From: Flavobacterium sp. SCGC AAA160-P02
GTDB lineage: Bacteria > Bacteroidota > Bacteroidia > Flavobacteriales > Flavobacteriaceae
Length of the DNA stretch: 64,000 nucleotides
NCBI GenBank assembly: GCA_000383355.1
Contig: KB911146.1
Span: 51,701-115,700 of the forward strand
Direction of reading: 5' to 3'
Position 1 is the first letter of the stretch, and each line of letters begins with the position of its first letter. This document shows, in pieces, positions 8,441 to 16,645 of the stretch. A program made the position numbers and the translations under genes. The notes under the pieces were generated by a model. It worked only from the letters and a program-made list of their open reading frames with translations, had not been told where the DNA came from and did no database searches.

Positions 8441-9607
8441 ATGATAGAATCAAAAAAACTAGGAATTAACTCTGTATGTGTTCATATTGGTGAAGTAAAA
8501 GATGAACAATTTAAAGGAGCTATTTCTCCTATGTATATGTCTACTTCATACGCATTTGATCAGGTAGATGTTAAAAGATATCCCCGTTATTTTAATACTC
8601 CTAATCAAGAAGCCTTGCGAAGAAAAATTGCAGCACTAGAACATACTGAAGATGCATTAATTTTTAGTTCTGGAATGGCCGCTATTAGTACAACTTTGCT
8701 AGCTTTTCTGAAAAAAGGAGACCATGTTGTAATTCAGCAAGTAATTTATGGAGGTACCTATAATTTTATTGCAAAAGAGTTTGAAAAATACGGAATAGAA
8801 TATTCCTATACAGAATCTGATAGGTTTGAAGATTTTGAGCCTTTGTTAAAAGAAAACACAAAAATTCTATACATAGAAACTCCATCAAATCCTTTACTAG
8901 GAATTACAGATATTAGAGCAATTTCTGGTTTGGCAAAAGAGAAGGGAATTATTACCATGATAGACAATACATTTGCTTCACCAATAAATCAAACTCCTGC
9001 CGATTTTGGAATAGATGTCATTATTCATTCTGCAACTAAATACATGGGAGGGCACTCAGACATATCAGCAGGTGCAGTTGCAGCTTCAAAAGAACACATA
9101 GAATTAATTTGGGAAACAGGAATTAACTTAGGAGGAAATTTAAGCGATTTTACTGTATGGATGTTAGAAAGAAGCATGAAAACATTAAATTTAAGGGTAA
9201 AAGAGCAAACAAAAAATGCACAGGAATTAGCGGAATATTTAGAAGGAAATTCGTTGATTGAGAAAGTTTATTATCCAGGATTAAAAAGTCATCCAAAACA
9301 TGCAACAGCTGCCTCACAAATGATTGGCTTTGGAGCAATGATGTCTTTTGAATTAGCAGAAGGTATAGATGCTATGGAATTTCAGAACGCATTACAATTC
9401 ATAAAGCCATCATTAAGTTTGGCTGGAGTAGAAAGTACAACATTAAGTCCGGCTCAAACAACTCACGCTCTATTAAGTGAAGAAGAAAGACTAGAACGAG
9501 GGATAACAGACAGATTAATTCGTTTTTCTGTTGGTATAGAAGAACCTGAAGATTTAATTGCTGATATAGAACAAGCACTTTTACAAACAAATAAAGGAGA
9601 CTTATGA
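8441..9607 (+). CDS. Cys/Met metabolism PLP-dependent enzyme (cystathionine gamma-synthase / methionine gamma-lyase family)
   Basis: A 388-residue pyridoxal-phosphate enzyme of fold type I. The PLP lysine is K200 in HSATKYMGGHSDISAG. Other family blocks are SSGMAAIST (about 76-84), YGGTYN (about 103-108), ETPSNPLLGI (about 146-155) and the C-terminal SLAGVESTTLSPAQTTH. These enzymes form or cleave cystathionine, homocysteine or methionine. The exact member (MetB, MetC, MetZ or MGL) cannot be decided by eye. It overlaps bshB1 by 4 bases, so the two are translationally coupled, and a supply of cysteine for bacillithiol is a plausible link. Confidence 0.88.
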   Translation: MIESKKLGINSVCVHIGEVKDEQFKGAISPMYMSTSYAFDQVDVKRYPRYFNTPNQEALRRKIAALEHTEDALIFSSGMAAISTTLLAFLKKGDHVVIQQVIYGGTYNFIAKEFEKYGIEYSYTESDRFEDFEPLLKENTKILYIETPSNPLLGITDIRAISGLAKEKGIITMIDNTFASPINQTPADFGIDVIIHSATKYMGGHSDISAGAVAASKEHIELIWETGINLGGNLSDFTVWMLERSMKTLNLRVKEQTKNAQELAEYLEGNSLIEKVYYPGLKSHPKHATAASQMIGFGAMMSFELAEGIDAMEFQNALQFIKPSLSLAGVESTTLSPAQTTHALLSEEERLERGITDRLIRFSVGIEEPEDLIADIEQALLQTNKGDL

Positions 9608-10320
9608 AATTAGACATATTGGCTTTTGGAGCCCACCCAGATGATGTTGAGTTAGGTGCTGCAGCCACTATAGCTAAAGAAATTTCTTTAGGAAAAAAAG
9701 TTGGTATCATAGATTTAACTCAAGGAGAATTGGGTACCAGGGGTTCTAAAGAATTAAGAAAAGTAGAGGCTAGCAATGCAGCTGCAATTTTGGGAGTAAC
9801 TGTAAGAGAAAATTTAAAATTTGCTGATGGTTTTTTTATAAACGATAAAGAACATCAATTGGAAGTTATAAAATCTATTCGAAAATACAAACCAGAAATT
9901 ATATTATGTAATGCGGTAGATGACAGACATATTGATCATGGAAAAGGAAGTAAGTTAGTTTCTGATGCTTGTTTTTTAAGTGGTTTAGAAAAAATTGAAA
10001 CTAAACTTGATGGAAAGTTACAAGAAAAGTGGAGACCAAAACTGGTGTATCATTACATGCAATGGAAAAATACTGAGCCAGATTTTGTTGTTGATGTAAG
10101 TGGTTTTATGGATGTTAAAATGGATGCTGTTTTAGCGTATAGTTCTCAGTTTTATGATCCTAACAGTAAAGAAGCAGAAACACCTATTACCTCAAAAAAC
10201 TTCACAGACAGTATACAATACAGAGCAAAAGAATTAGGAAGGCTAATTGGAGTAAACCATGCAGAAGGTTTTACTGTAGAACGCTCTATTGCTATTACGT
10301 CTTTAGATAAATTAATATAA
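9604..10320 (+). CDS. bshB1: Bacillithiol biosynthesis deacetylase BshB1
   Basis: A 238-residue LmbE-like zinc deacetylase. The motif AHPDDVELG (about residues 9-17) and the second metal/catalytic segment DDRHIDHGKG identify the N-acetylglucosaminyl-L-malate deacetylase branch. It removes the acetyl group from GlcNAc-malate, the second step of bacillithiol synthesis, in the cytosol. The ATG overlaps the stop of the PLP enzyme (ATGA-type coupling). The bshA and bshC genes are not in the window. Confidence 0.9.
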   Translation: MKLDILAFGAHPDDVELGAAATIAKEISLGKKVGIIDLTQGELGTRGSKELRKVEASNAAAILGVTVRENLKFADGFFINDKEHQLEVIKSIRKYKPEIILCNAVDDRHIDHGKGSKLVSDACFLSGLEKIETKLDGKLQEKWRPKLVYHYMQWKNTEPDFVVDVSGFMDVKMDAVLAYSSQFYDPNSKEAETPITSKNFTDSIQYRAKELGRLIGVNHAEGFTVERSIAITSLDKLI

Positions 10321-10351
10321 TTTTTTCTTTTCATAGAGTTAAAAAAAAAAT

Positions 10352-10359
10352 TATATTTG
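10352..10359 (+). promoter_or_regulatory. Promoter -7 element (TATATTTG) for tRNA-His
   Basis: A TAnnTTTG match about 52 bases before the tRNA 5' end, just after an A-run. No convincing TTG is seen at the -33 position. Confidence 0.45.
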
Positions 10360-10411
10360 CACCCGCTTAAGTAAAGAAAACATATGTATGTTTACATTGT
10401 GAAAGCAACAT

Positions 10412-10486
10412 GGTAGTTGTAGCTCAGTTGGTTAGAGCATCGGTTTGTGGTACCGAGGGTCGTGGGTTCGAGCCCCATCTTCTACC
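10412..10486 (+). tRNA. tRNA-His (GTG anticodon)
   Basis: The cloverleaf can be folded by eye. The D stem is GCTC/GAGC (10422-10425 and 10435-10438). The anticodon stem is TCGGT/ACCGA with loop TTGTGGT and anticodon GTG at 10447-10449. The T stem is GTGGG/CCCAT with loop TTCGAGC. The extra 5' G (10412) opposite C73 (10486) is the histidine identity mark. CCA is not encoded. Two adjacent T-T oppositions appear inside the acceptor stem, as described in the findings. Confidence 0.93.
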
Positions 10487-10497
10487 CAAAATACAAG

Positions 10498-10526
10498 GTC
10501 TTCTCAGAAATGAGAAGGCTTTTTTT
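10498..10526 (+). terminator. Terminator of the tRNA-His transcript
   Basis: A 9-bp stem (GTCTTCTCA with TGAGAAGGC, one G-T pair) closed by a GAAA tetraloop and followed by seven T. It lies 11 bases after the tRNA and 40 bases before the threonine dehydratase start. Confidence 0.75.
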
Positions 10527-10566
10527 GGTTTTTAGAAGTTTTCTTATTTTTACACAAAGCCTTTCC

Positions 10567-11502
10567 ATGAATAAAAACAACTTAGAAGAAGTTTATAATC
10601 GGATAAAACCACACATCCACTTAACTCCATTATCTAGTTCTAGATTATTAAATAATTTGGCTGGTTGTGAAGTATTCTTAAAATGCGAAAACTTTCAAAA
10701 AGCAGGAGCTTACAAGATTAGAGGTGCTACTAATGCCATTTTACAATTATCAGAAAAAGAAAGAAGCAAAGGTGTGCTAACTCATTCATCTGGAAATTTT
10801 GCTCAAGCAGTATCATTAGCAGCAAAAAACTTAGGAGTTCCGGCTTATATAGTAATGCCTAGTAATGCTCCTAAAATTAAAAAAGAAGGAACCTTAAGTT
10901 ACGGTGGGTTTGTTACTGAATGTGAGCCAACAATAGAAGCTAGAGAAGGTGCTTCAAAAAGAATTCAAGAAAAGACAGGAGCTACTTTTTTACACCCTTC
11001 AAACGATATTCAAGTAATTTACGGACAAGGAACAGCTTGCTTTGAGTTACTCCAACAAGAAGCCAATTTTGATTATATTATTTGTCCTATTGGTGGGGGA
11101 GGGCTCATTGCTGGAACTTGCTTGTTTGCCAATCAATTTTCCCCAAAAACACAAATTATAGGTGCTGAACCTTTTGAAGTTGATGATGCCTATCGTTCAT
11201 TAATTAGTAAGAAAATTGAAATGAATACCACAACCAATACTATAGCTGACGGATTGAGAACTAATTTAGGGAGTAATAATTTTCCCATTATTTTACATCA
11301 TGTAACTAAAATTATCCGTGTGACTGAAAAAGAAATAATAGCTGCGATGAAATTTGTTTGGGAACGCATGAAAATTATCATAGAACCCTCAAGTGCAGTT
11401 GCAATTGCTGCAGTATTAAAAGATAAAAAGCTATTTAAAGGGAAAAAAGTTGCAGTCATCATTTCAGGAGGAAATGTAGACCTAGAGAATCTTCCTTTTT
11501 AA
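10567..11502 (+). CDS. Threonine/serine dehydratase (short, PLP-dependent)
   Basis: A 311-residue fold-type II PLP enzyme that deaminates threonine or serine. The PLP lysine is K50 in KAGAYKIRGA, and the phosphate-binding loop is IGGGGLIAG. There is no C-terminal ACT-like regulatory domain, so it resembles the catabolic or serine-racemase-like form rather than the long, isoleucine-regulated IlvA. The open frame runs back to 10447 through the tRNA-His gene and its terminator. The ATG at 10567 (MNKNNLEEVYNRIKPHIHLT) is the credible start, because the upstream extension is RNA-gene sequence. Confidence 0.88.
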   Translation: MNKNNLEEVYNRIKPHIHLTPLSSSRLLNNLAGCEVFLKCENFQKAGAYKIRGATNAILQLSEKERSKGVLTHSSGNFAQAVSLAAKNLGVPAYIVMPSNAPKIKKEGTLSYGGFVTECEPTIEAREGASKRIQEKTGATFLHPSNDIQVIYGQGTACFELLQQEANFDYIICPIGGGGLIAGTCLFANQFSPKTQIIGAEPFEVDDAYRSLISKKIEMNTTTNTIADGLRTNLGSNNFPIILHHVTKIIRVTEKEIIAAMKFVWERMKIIIEPSSAVAIAAVLKDKKLFKGKKVAVIISGGNVDLENLPF

Positions 11503-11508
11503 TATAGT

Positions 11509-11558
11509 TACACCTTTTAACTAGAATTCGTGGTAAATTAGTTTAATCTAAAAGTGTA
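11509..11558. other. Imperfect inverted repeat between convergent genes
   Basis: TACACCTTTTA (11509-11519) faces TAAAAGTGTA (11549-11558) with one bulged base, and partial pairing continues inward. It sits in the 77-base gap between the convergent dehydratase and uvrA genes and may act as a weak shared terminator, although no clean U-tract follows directly. Confidence 0.35.
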
Positions 11559-11579
11559 CAATAAAAAAATAGTGCTTTT

Positions 11580-14366
11580 TTAGAGCTTTTCTTTTAAATA
11601 AGGTGCTGTATATGATTTTTTGTTTTTAATTAATTCTTCAGGAGTTCCTTCAAAAATTAATTGACCACCTTTTTTACCACCATCTAAACCAAGATCAATT
11701 ATATAATCTGCACATTTTATCAATTCAATATTATGCTCAATTACTATAATAGAATGCCCTTTGTCTATGAGAGCATTAAAAGAAGCTAATAGTTTTTTAA
11801 TATCATGAAAATGAAGACCAGTAGTAGGTTCGTCAAAAATAAATAGCGCCTTGTCTTTGGTGTTTCCTTTTACTAAAAAAGAGGCTAATTTTATTCTTTG
11901 AGCTTCACCACCAGATAAAGTAGAAGAAGACTGTCCTAATTGAACATAGCCCAATCCAACATCTTGAAGCGGTTTTAATTTATTTGCAATTTTTGTTTGT
12001 TGGTGTTTGATAAAAAAGGCAACAGCATCATCGATGGTAGAATTTAGAATATCATCAATATTTTTTCCTTCAAAATTAACCTCAAGAACTTCTTTTTTGA
12101 ATCGTTTCCCGTTACAGTTATCGCATTGCAGGTGAACATCAGCCATAAACTGCATTTCAATAGTTACCACGCCTTCACCCTTACAAACCTCACATCTTCC
12201 TCCATCTACATTAAATGAGAAATGTTTGGGCTTATAGTTTCTAATTTTTGAAATTTTCTGTGAAGATAACAACGCCCTAATATCATCGTATGCCTTAATG
12301 TAGGTAACAGGATTTGATCTAGAAGAACGACCAATAGGGTTTTGGTCAATAAATTCAATATATTTTATTTGATCATAACTTCCTGTAACCTCTGTATGTT
12401 GGCCAATTTTCTCTCCATATCCAATCATTTTTTTCTGCATAGCAGGATATAAAATTTTCTTAACCAAGGTGCTTTTTCCACTACCGGATACTCCCGTAAT
12501 TACGGTTAGGCTATTTAAAGGAAACTTTGCATCAATATTTTGCAAGTTATTTTCTCTTGCTCCTACAATTTGTATGAAGTTTTTAGAATTTCTTCTTGTC
12601 TTTGGAGTTTCTATTTCAAATTCTTCTGTTAAATATTTCGCAGTTAATGAATCAGACTTTAAAATATCATCATAGCTTCCTTCTGCAACGATATGACCTC
12701 CAAAAGTTCCAGCCTCGGGTCCAATATCTATAATATAATCTGCAGCTTTCATAATATCTTCATCGTGTTCTACAACGATAACAGTATTTCCTAAATCTCG
12801 TAAATCTTGCAACACGTTTATGAGTCTTTCTGTATCTTTTGGGTGCAACCCAATACTTGGTTCGTCTAAGATATACATAGAGCCTACTAAACTACTACCT
12901 AAAGAAGTAGCCAGATTTATACGTTGACTTTCACCTCCAGAAAGTGTATTAGAGGTTCTGTTTAATGTTAGGTAGTTTAAGCCAACATTTTGTAAAAACT
13001 CTAACCGATTATTAATCTCAGTTAATAAACGCTTTCCTATTTTTTGTTCGTATTTATTTAATTTTAATAGCTTGAAGAAATCAGATAATTCATCTAATGG
13101 TAGGGTAACTAAATCTGAAATAGTCTTGTTTCCAACCTTTACATAATTAGCTTCTTTTCGCAATCTTTTACCATTACATTCTATACAGGTGGTTTTACCT
13201 CTGTAACGAGAAAGCATTACTCTGTTTTGTATTTTATAACTTTTTTCTTCTAGTGCTGTAAAAAAATGATTGATCCCATAAAAGTCTTTGTTACCTTCCC
13301 AAACTAAGTTTTTTTGCTCTTCTGTAAGCTCAAACCATGGTTTATGGATAGGAATATCAAATTTGTAAGCATGCGTAATTAATTCTTCTTTGTAATGTCT
13401 GTAAGAGTCTGTTCTGAAAGGATAAATGGCATCATCATATATAGAAATTCCAGTATTTGGAATTACTAAATCTTCATCAACTCCAATAACATTACCATAA
13501 CCTTCACATGTAGGACACGCTCCATAAGGGTTATTGAAACTGAAGAAATGTGTATTTGGTTCATAAAATAATATACCATCTAATTCAAACTTGTTATTAA
13601 ATTCTGTGGTGGTATTATCTGTTATATTTTGAATGACACAAACTCCATTACCTTCAAAAAAAGCTGTTTGTATAGCATCAGACAAACGATTGTAAAAATC
13701 TTCGTCATCTTTAACTATAACTCTATCAACGACTAGTTTTAAGTCACTGTAGTTTTTTTGATTGGTTGGTAGCTCATCTATTCGATAGATTTGATCTTCA
13801 TATTTAATACGTGCATACCCTTGTTGAGATAAAACTTTTAAAACTGTCTTAAGATCTCGATCTTCATTAATAGCAATTGGGCATAGTAATAGTAGTTTTG
13901 TGTCTTCTTTAAAACTTTTTACAAAACTTGTTACATCTGTAACTGTATGTTTTTTAACTAATTCACCTGAAATAGGAGAGTGGGTTTTACCAATTCTAGC
14001 AAATAATAGTTTTATATAATCATAAATTTCAGTGGAAGTTCCAACAGTAGAGCGCGGGTTGGTAGAATTAACCTTTTGCTCTATAGCAATTGCCGGGGCA
14101 ATTCCTTTGATATAATCTACCTTGGGCTTGTGAAGTTTGCCTAAAAATTGACGAGCATAAGAAGATAAGCTTTCTACATACCTTCTCTGACCTTCAGCGT
14201 ATAACGTATCAAAGGCTAGTGTAGATTTTCCTGAACCAGATAATCCAGTAATAACTACTAACTTATTTCTAGGAATAACAACATCAATATTTTTTAAATT
14301 ATGGAGTCTGGCCCCTTTAATAATGATGTTTTCTTTTGGACTTACACTTGATAAATCTTTGTTCAT
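11580..14366 (-). CDS. uvrA: Excinuclease ABC subunit A (UvrA)
   Basis: DNA-damage recognition ATPase of nucleotide excision repair, acting with UvrB and UvrC in the cytosol. It has two ABC modules: Walker [16 protein letters not shown] and [15 protein letters not shown], and signatures [12 protein letters not shown] and [12 protein letters not shown]. Zinc-finger cysteine pairs occur in [24 protein letters not shown] and CDNCNGKR. The frame is open to an ATG at 14426, but the ATG at 14366 ([26 protein letters not shown]) is preferred. Homology normally begins near [14 protein letters not shown] and the extra 20 residues look unrelated. The preferred form has 928 residues, normal for UvrA. 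Bacteroidota often carry more than one UvrA paralogue. Confidence 0.93.
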   Translation of the reverse strand: MNKDLSSVSPKENIIIKGARLHNLKNIDVVIPRNKLVVITGLSGSGKSTLAFDTLYAEGQRRYVESLSSYARQFLGKLHKPKVDYIKGIAPAIAIEQKVNSTNPRSTVGTSTEIYDYIKLLFARIGKTHSPISGELVKKHTVTDVTSFVKSFKEDTKLLLLCPIAINEDRDLKTVLKVLSQQGYARIKYEDQIYRIDELPTNQKNYSDLKLVVDRVIVKDDEDFYNRLSDAIQTAFFEGNGVCVIQNITDNTTTEFNNKFELDGILFYEPNTHFFSFNNPYGACPTCEGYGNVIGVDEDLVIPNTGISIYDDAIYPFRTDSYRHYKEELITHAYKFDIPIHKPWFELTEEQKNLVWEGNKDFYGINHFFTALEEKSYKIQNRVMLSRYRGKTTCIECNGKRLRKEANYVKVGNKTISDLVTLPLDELSDFFKLLKLNKYEQKIGKRLLTEINNRLEFLQNVGLNYLTLNRTSNTLSGGESQRINLATSLGSSLVGSMYILDEPSIGLHPKDTERLINVLQDLRDLGNTVIVVEHDEDIMKAADYIIDIGPEAGTFGGHIVAEGSYDDILKSDSLTAKYLTEEFEIETPKTRRNSKNFIQIVGARENNLQNIDAKFPLNSLTVITGVSGSGKSTLVKKILYPAMQKKMIGYGEKIGQHTEVTGSYDQIKYIEFIDQNPIGRSSRSNPVTYIKAYDDIRALLSSQKISKIRNYKPKHFSFNVDGGRCEVCKGEGVVTIEMQFMADVHLQCDNCNGKRFKKEVLEVNFEGKNIDDILNSTIDDAVAFFIKHQQTKIANKLKPLQDVGLGYVQLGQSSSTLSGGEAQRIKLASFLVKGNTKDKALFIFDEPTTGLHFHDIKKLLASFNALIDKGHSIIVIEHNIELIKCADYIIDLGLDGGKKGGQLIFEGTPEELIKNKKSYTAPYLKEKL

Positions 14367-14466
14367 ATGTTTTGAAAGCAAGCTATAAAAATAATCAATT
14401 TTTAACTTTTCTTGAAATGAATTCAATTATAATTTAAAAAAGATGTAATTAAAAGTAAATATTTTT

Positions 14467-14474
14467 TATATTTG
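14467..14474 (+). promoter_or_regulatory. Promoter -7 element (TATATTTG) for the ECF sigma gene
   Basis: A TAnnTTTG match 103 bases before the sigma-factor ATG, which would leave an untranslated leader of roughly 95 bases. No clear -33 TTG. Confidence 0.4.
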
Positions 14475-14577
14475 AAGTATTAATCTTATAAACATACATT
14501 TATAGCATAAAAATTACTTTTAGTTTATTTAAAAAATAACAGAAAAGCATTAAGCTTTTCTATAAAGTAATGATATA

Positions 14578-15162
14578 ATGTATAAGAATCCAATTCCCGA
14601 CAGTATTTTAGTGAATAATTATATTCAAGGTTGTGAAGCAAGCTTGGAAACCTTAATTAAAAAACACAAACAACGCCTTTATAGTTTTATTTACAGTAAA
14701 GTTCTAGATAAAGATATTACTGAAGATGTTTTTCAAGATACTTTTATTAAAGTAATTAGAACCCTAAAGCTTGGAAATTATAATGAACAAGGAAAGTTTC
14801 TACCTTGGGTAATGCGTATTTCACATAATTTAATTATTGATCATTTCAGAAAGTCAAACAGAATGCGTTCATTTAAAAACACAGATGAATTTGATATTTT
14901 TTCTGTGATTAGTGATGGTAGTTTAAATGCTGAGAAACAATTAATTAAAGATCAAATTTTATCTGATGTTAGAGAGTTAATAAAAGAACTTCCAAGCGAA
15001 CAAAAAGAAGTTCTTGTTATGCGAATTTACAAGGATATGAGTTTTAAAGAAATTAGTGAAAATACAGGCGTAAGCATCAATACTGCTCTAGGTAGAATGC
15101 GATATGCTTTAATTAATTTAAGAAAAATTATAGAAGAAAATAAAATAATTTTAGTTGATTAA
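14578..15162 (+). CDS. ECF-type RNA polymerase sigma factor
   Basis: A 194-residue sigma-70 family protein of the extracytoplasmic-function type. Region 2 covers about residues 22-90, with DITEDVFQDTFIKVIRTL and FLPWVMRISHNLIIDHFRK. Region 4 covers about 130-185, with LPSEQKEVLVMRIYKDM and a helix-turn-helix in FKEISENTGVSINTALGRMR. No region 1.1 or 3. No membrane anti-sigma gene follows. Instead a 47-residue soluble ORF lies 56 bases downstream, before a terminator. Confidence 0.9.
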   Translation: MYKNPIPDSILVNNYIQGCEASLETLIKKHKQRLYSFIYSKVLDKDITEDVFQDTFIKVIRTLKLGNYNEQGKFLPWVMRISHNLIIDHFRKSNRMRSFKNTDEFDIFSVISDGSLNAEKQLIKDQILSDVRELIKELPSEQKEVLVMRIYKDMSFKEISENTGVSINTALGRMRYALINLRKIIEENKIILVD

Positions 15163-15218
15163 CAATAAAAGTAAAATGCTTCCGTTATTAAGATTAAACA
15201 CAATAATTAACATACAGT

Positions 15219-15362
15219 ATGAAGCAACTTTACTCTGAAAAGTCTTCTGAATTTCAGGAGCAACCAACACAAGAAACAGTTCAATATTTGATTAATTTTT
15301 CCAAATCACTATCAGTTGTAAAAACCAAATCAAATTTCAAAATTGAATTGAATTTGAATTAA
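15219..15362 (+). CDS. Small ORF (47 residues) downstream of the ECF sigma gene
   Basis: ATG at 15219, stop at 15360-15362. The protein begins MKQLYSEKSSEFQEQPTQE, continues with TVQYLINFSKSLSVVKTKS, and is hydrophilic with no membrane helix. It fits between the sigma gene and a strong terminator on the same strand. From memory, short proteins with a similar P-x-E-x-T-x-x-x-L-x-N-x-S-K-S-L pattern occur after sigma genes in other flavobacteria. Possible roles are a soluble sigma modulator or an unrelated small protein; neither can be shown here. Confidence 0.6.
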   Translation: MKQLYSEKSSEFQEQPTQETVQYLINFSKSLSVVKTKSNFKIELNLN

Positions 15363-15367
15363 GTTCG

Positions 15368-15398
15368 AAAAAACCTTGACACGAGTCGGGGTTTTTTT
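15368..15398. terminator. Terminator (bidirectional)
   Basis: The stem CCTTGAC/GTCGGGG (two T-G pairs) is extended by A6 on the left and a T7 run on the right. It ends the sigma-factor transcript and, read on the other strand, sits right after the nth stop codon. Confidence 0.8.
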
Positions 15399-15403
15399 AG
15401 CGC

Positions 15404-16057
15404 TTAATTCTTTTTGTAATATTTATTTAAAACTGTTTTTCTGCCTATTTTGCTGGTAATAATATCTTTATCTAAATCCCAACCTCTCGCAGGTGAATAT
15501 TCTCTTCCATACCAAATAATCTGAAGATGCAATTCATTCCACAGTTCTCTTGGAAATAATCTTTTAGCATCTTTTTCTGTTTGAACAACATTTTTACCAT
15601 TGGTTAAATTCCAACGATATAACAATCGATGTATATGTGTATCTACAGGAAAAGCTGGAACTCCAAATGCCTGACTCATAACTACACTGGCTGTCTTATG
15701 ACCAACTGCAGGTAATTCCTCTAAACCTTCAAAAGATTGAGGTACTTCACCATTGTATTTATCAATTAAAATTTTTGATAAGCCATAGATTCCTTTAGAT
15801 TTCATTGGAGATAATCCACAAGGCCTTATAATTTGTTTAATTTCTTCTACAGTCATTTTTACCATATCAAACGGATTGTCTGCTTTTGCAAATAACAAAG
15901 GTGTAATCTTATTTACACGAACATCCGTACATTGAGCTGAAAGTAACACCGCAATTAATAAGGTATATGGGTCTTTATGATCTAATGGAATTGGAATTTT
16001 AGGATACGTTTTTTGTAGTACGTCTATCACAAATTGAACCTTTTCAGCTTTGGTCAT
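15404..16057 (-). CDS. nth: Endonuclease III-type DNA glycosylase, without Fe-S loop
   Basis: A 217-residue base-excision repair glycosylase/AP lyase for oxidised pyrimidines. It has the helix-hairpin-helix and catalytic lysine in LEELPAVGHKTASVVM and the catalytic aspartate in PVDTHIHRLLYRWN. The C-terminus (REYSPARGWDLDKDI to the end) contains no cysteine, so the C-x6-C-x2-C-x5-C [4Fe-4S] loop of E. coli Nth is absent. It is divergent from bcp. Confidence 0.9.
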   Translation of the reverse strand: MTKAEKVQFVIDVLQKTYPKIPIPLDHKDPYTLLIAVLLSAQCTDVRVNKITPLLFAKADNPFDMVKMTVEEIKQIIRPCGLSPMKSKGIYGLSKILIDKYNGEVPQSFEGLEELPAVGHKTASVVMSQAFGVPAFPVDTHIHRLLYRWNLTNGKNVVQTEKDAKRLFPRELWNELHLQIIWYGREYSPARGWDLDKDIITSKIGRKTVLNKYYKKN

Positions 16058-16127
16058 ATTTTTTGTTTTACAAAATTTATTAGATACAAAGTTACAAACT
16101 AGCTTTTAGAATCTTCTAACACTTTTG

Positions 16128-16135
16128 TATCTTTG
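16128..16135 (+). promoter_or_regulatory. Promoter -7 element (TATCTTTG) for bcp
   Basis: A TAnnTTTG match 20 bases before the bcp ATG, placing the transcription start only about ten bases upstream of the gene. Confidence 0.5.
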
Positions 16136-16155
16136 AGATCCTAAAATAAAAATAC

Positions 16156-16605
16156 ATGAATACATTAACAGTAGGAGATAAAGCTCCAAATTTTGAAGCA
16201 AAAGACAATCAAGGAATTGTGAGAAAATTAAGTGATTATAGCGGTAAGAAATTAGTGATCTTCTTTTACCCTAAAGCGAGTACTCCGGGGTGTACTGCAG
16301 AAGCTTGTAATCTAAGAGATCATTACCAAACATTTAAAGCGCAAGGCTATGAAATTATAGGAGTAAGTGCAGATTCAGAAAAAAGACAGCAAAATTTTGT
16401 ATTGAAACATGAATTACCATTTCCTTTATTAGCAGACGAAGACCACAACGTTATTAATGGTTTTGGGGTTTGGGGGCCAAAAAAATTTATGGGACGTGAG
16501 TACGATGGAATTCATAGAACTACTTTTGTAATTGATGCTAATGGAGTCATAGAAAATGTGATTTCTAAAGTAAAAACAAAAGATCACGCAGCACAAATAC
16601 TATAA
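16156..16605 (+). CDS. bcp: Thioredoxin-dependent thiol peroxidase (Bcp/PrxQ)
   Basis: A 149-residue peroxiredoxin that reduces hydrogen peroxide and organic hydroperoxides in the cytosol. The peroxidatic cysteine sits in STPGCTAEACNLRD. A second cysteine five residues later gives the C-x4-C arrangement of the PrxQ subfamily, where an intramolecular disulfide is reduced by thioredoxin. The start is fixed by MNTLTVGDKAPNFEAKDNQG and by the nearby promoter. Confidence 0.93.
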   Translation: MNTLTVGDKAPNFEAKDNQGIVRKLSDYSGKKLVIFFYPKASTPGCTAEACNLRDHYQTFKAQGYEIIGVSADSEKRQQNFVLKHELPFPLLADEDHNVINGFGVWGPKKFMGREYDGIHRTTFVIDANGVIENVISKVKTKDHAAQIL

Positions 16606-16645
16606 TTTTGATTTTCTAACTACAAAAAACCACTTATTCGTACAA

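Noticed and set aside
10447..10566. 40-residue N-terminal extension of the threonine dehydratase
   Set aside because: It translates the anticodon arm of tRNA-His and its terminator; the homologous start is the ATG at 10567.
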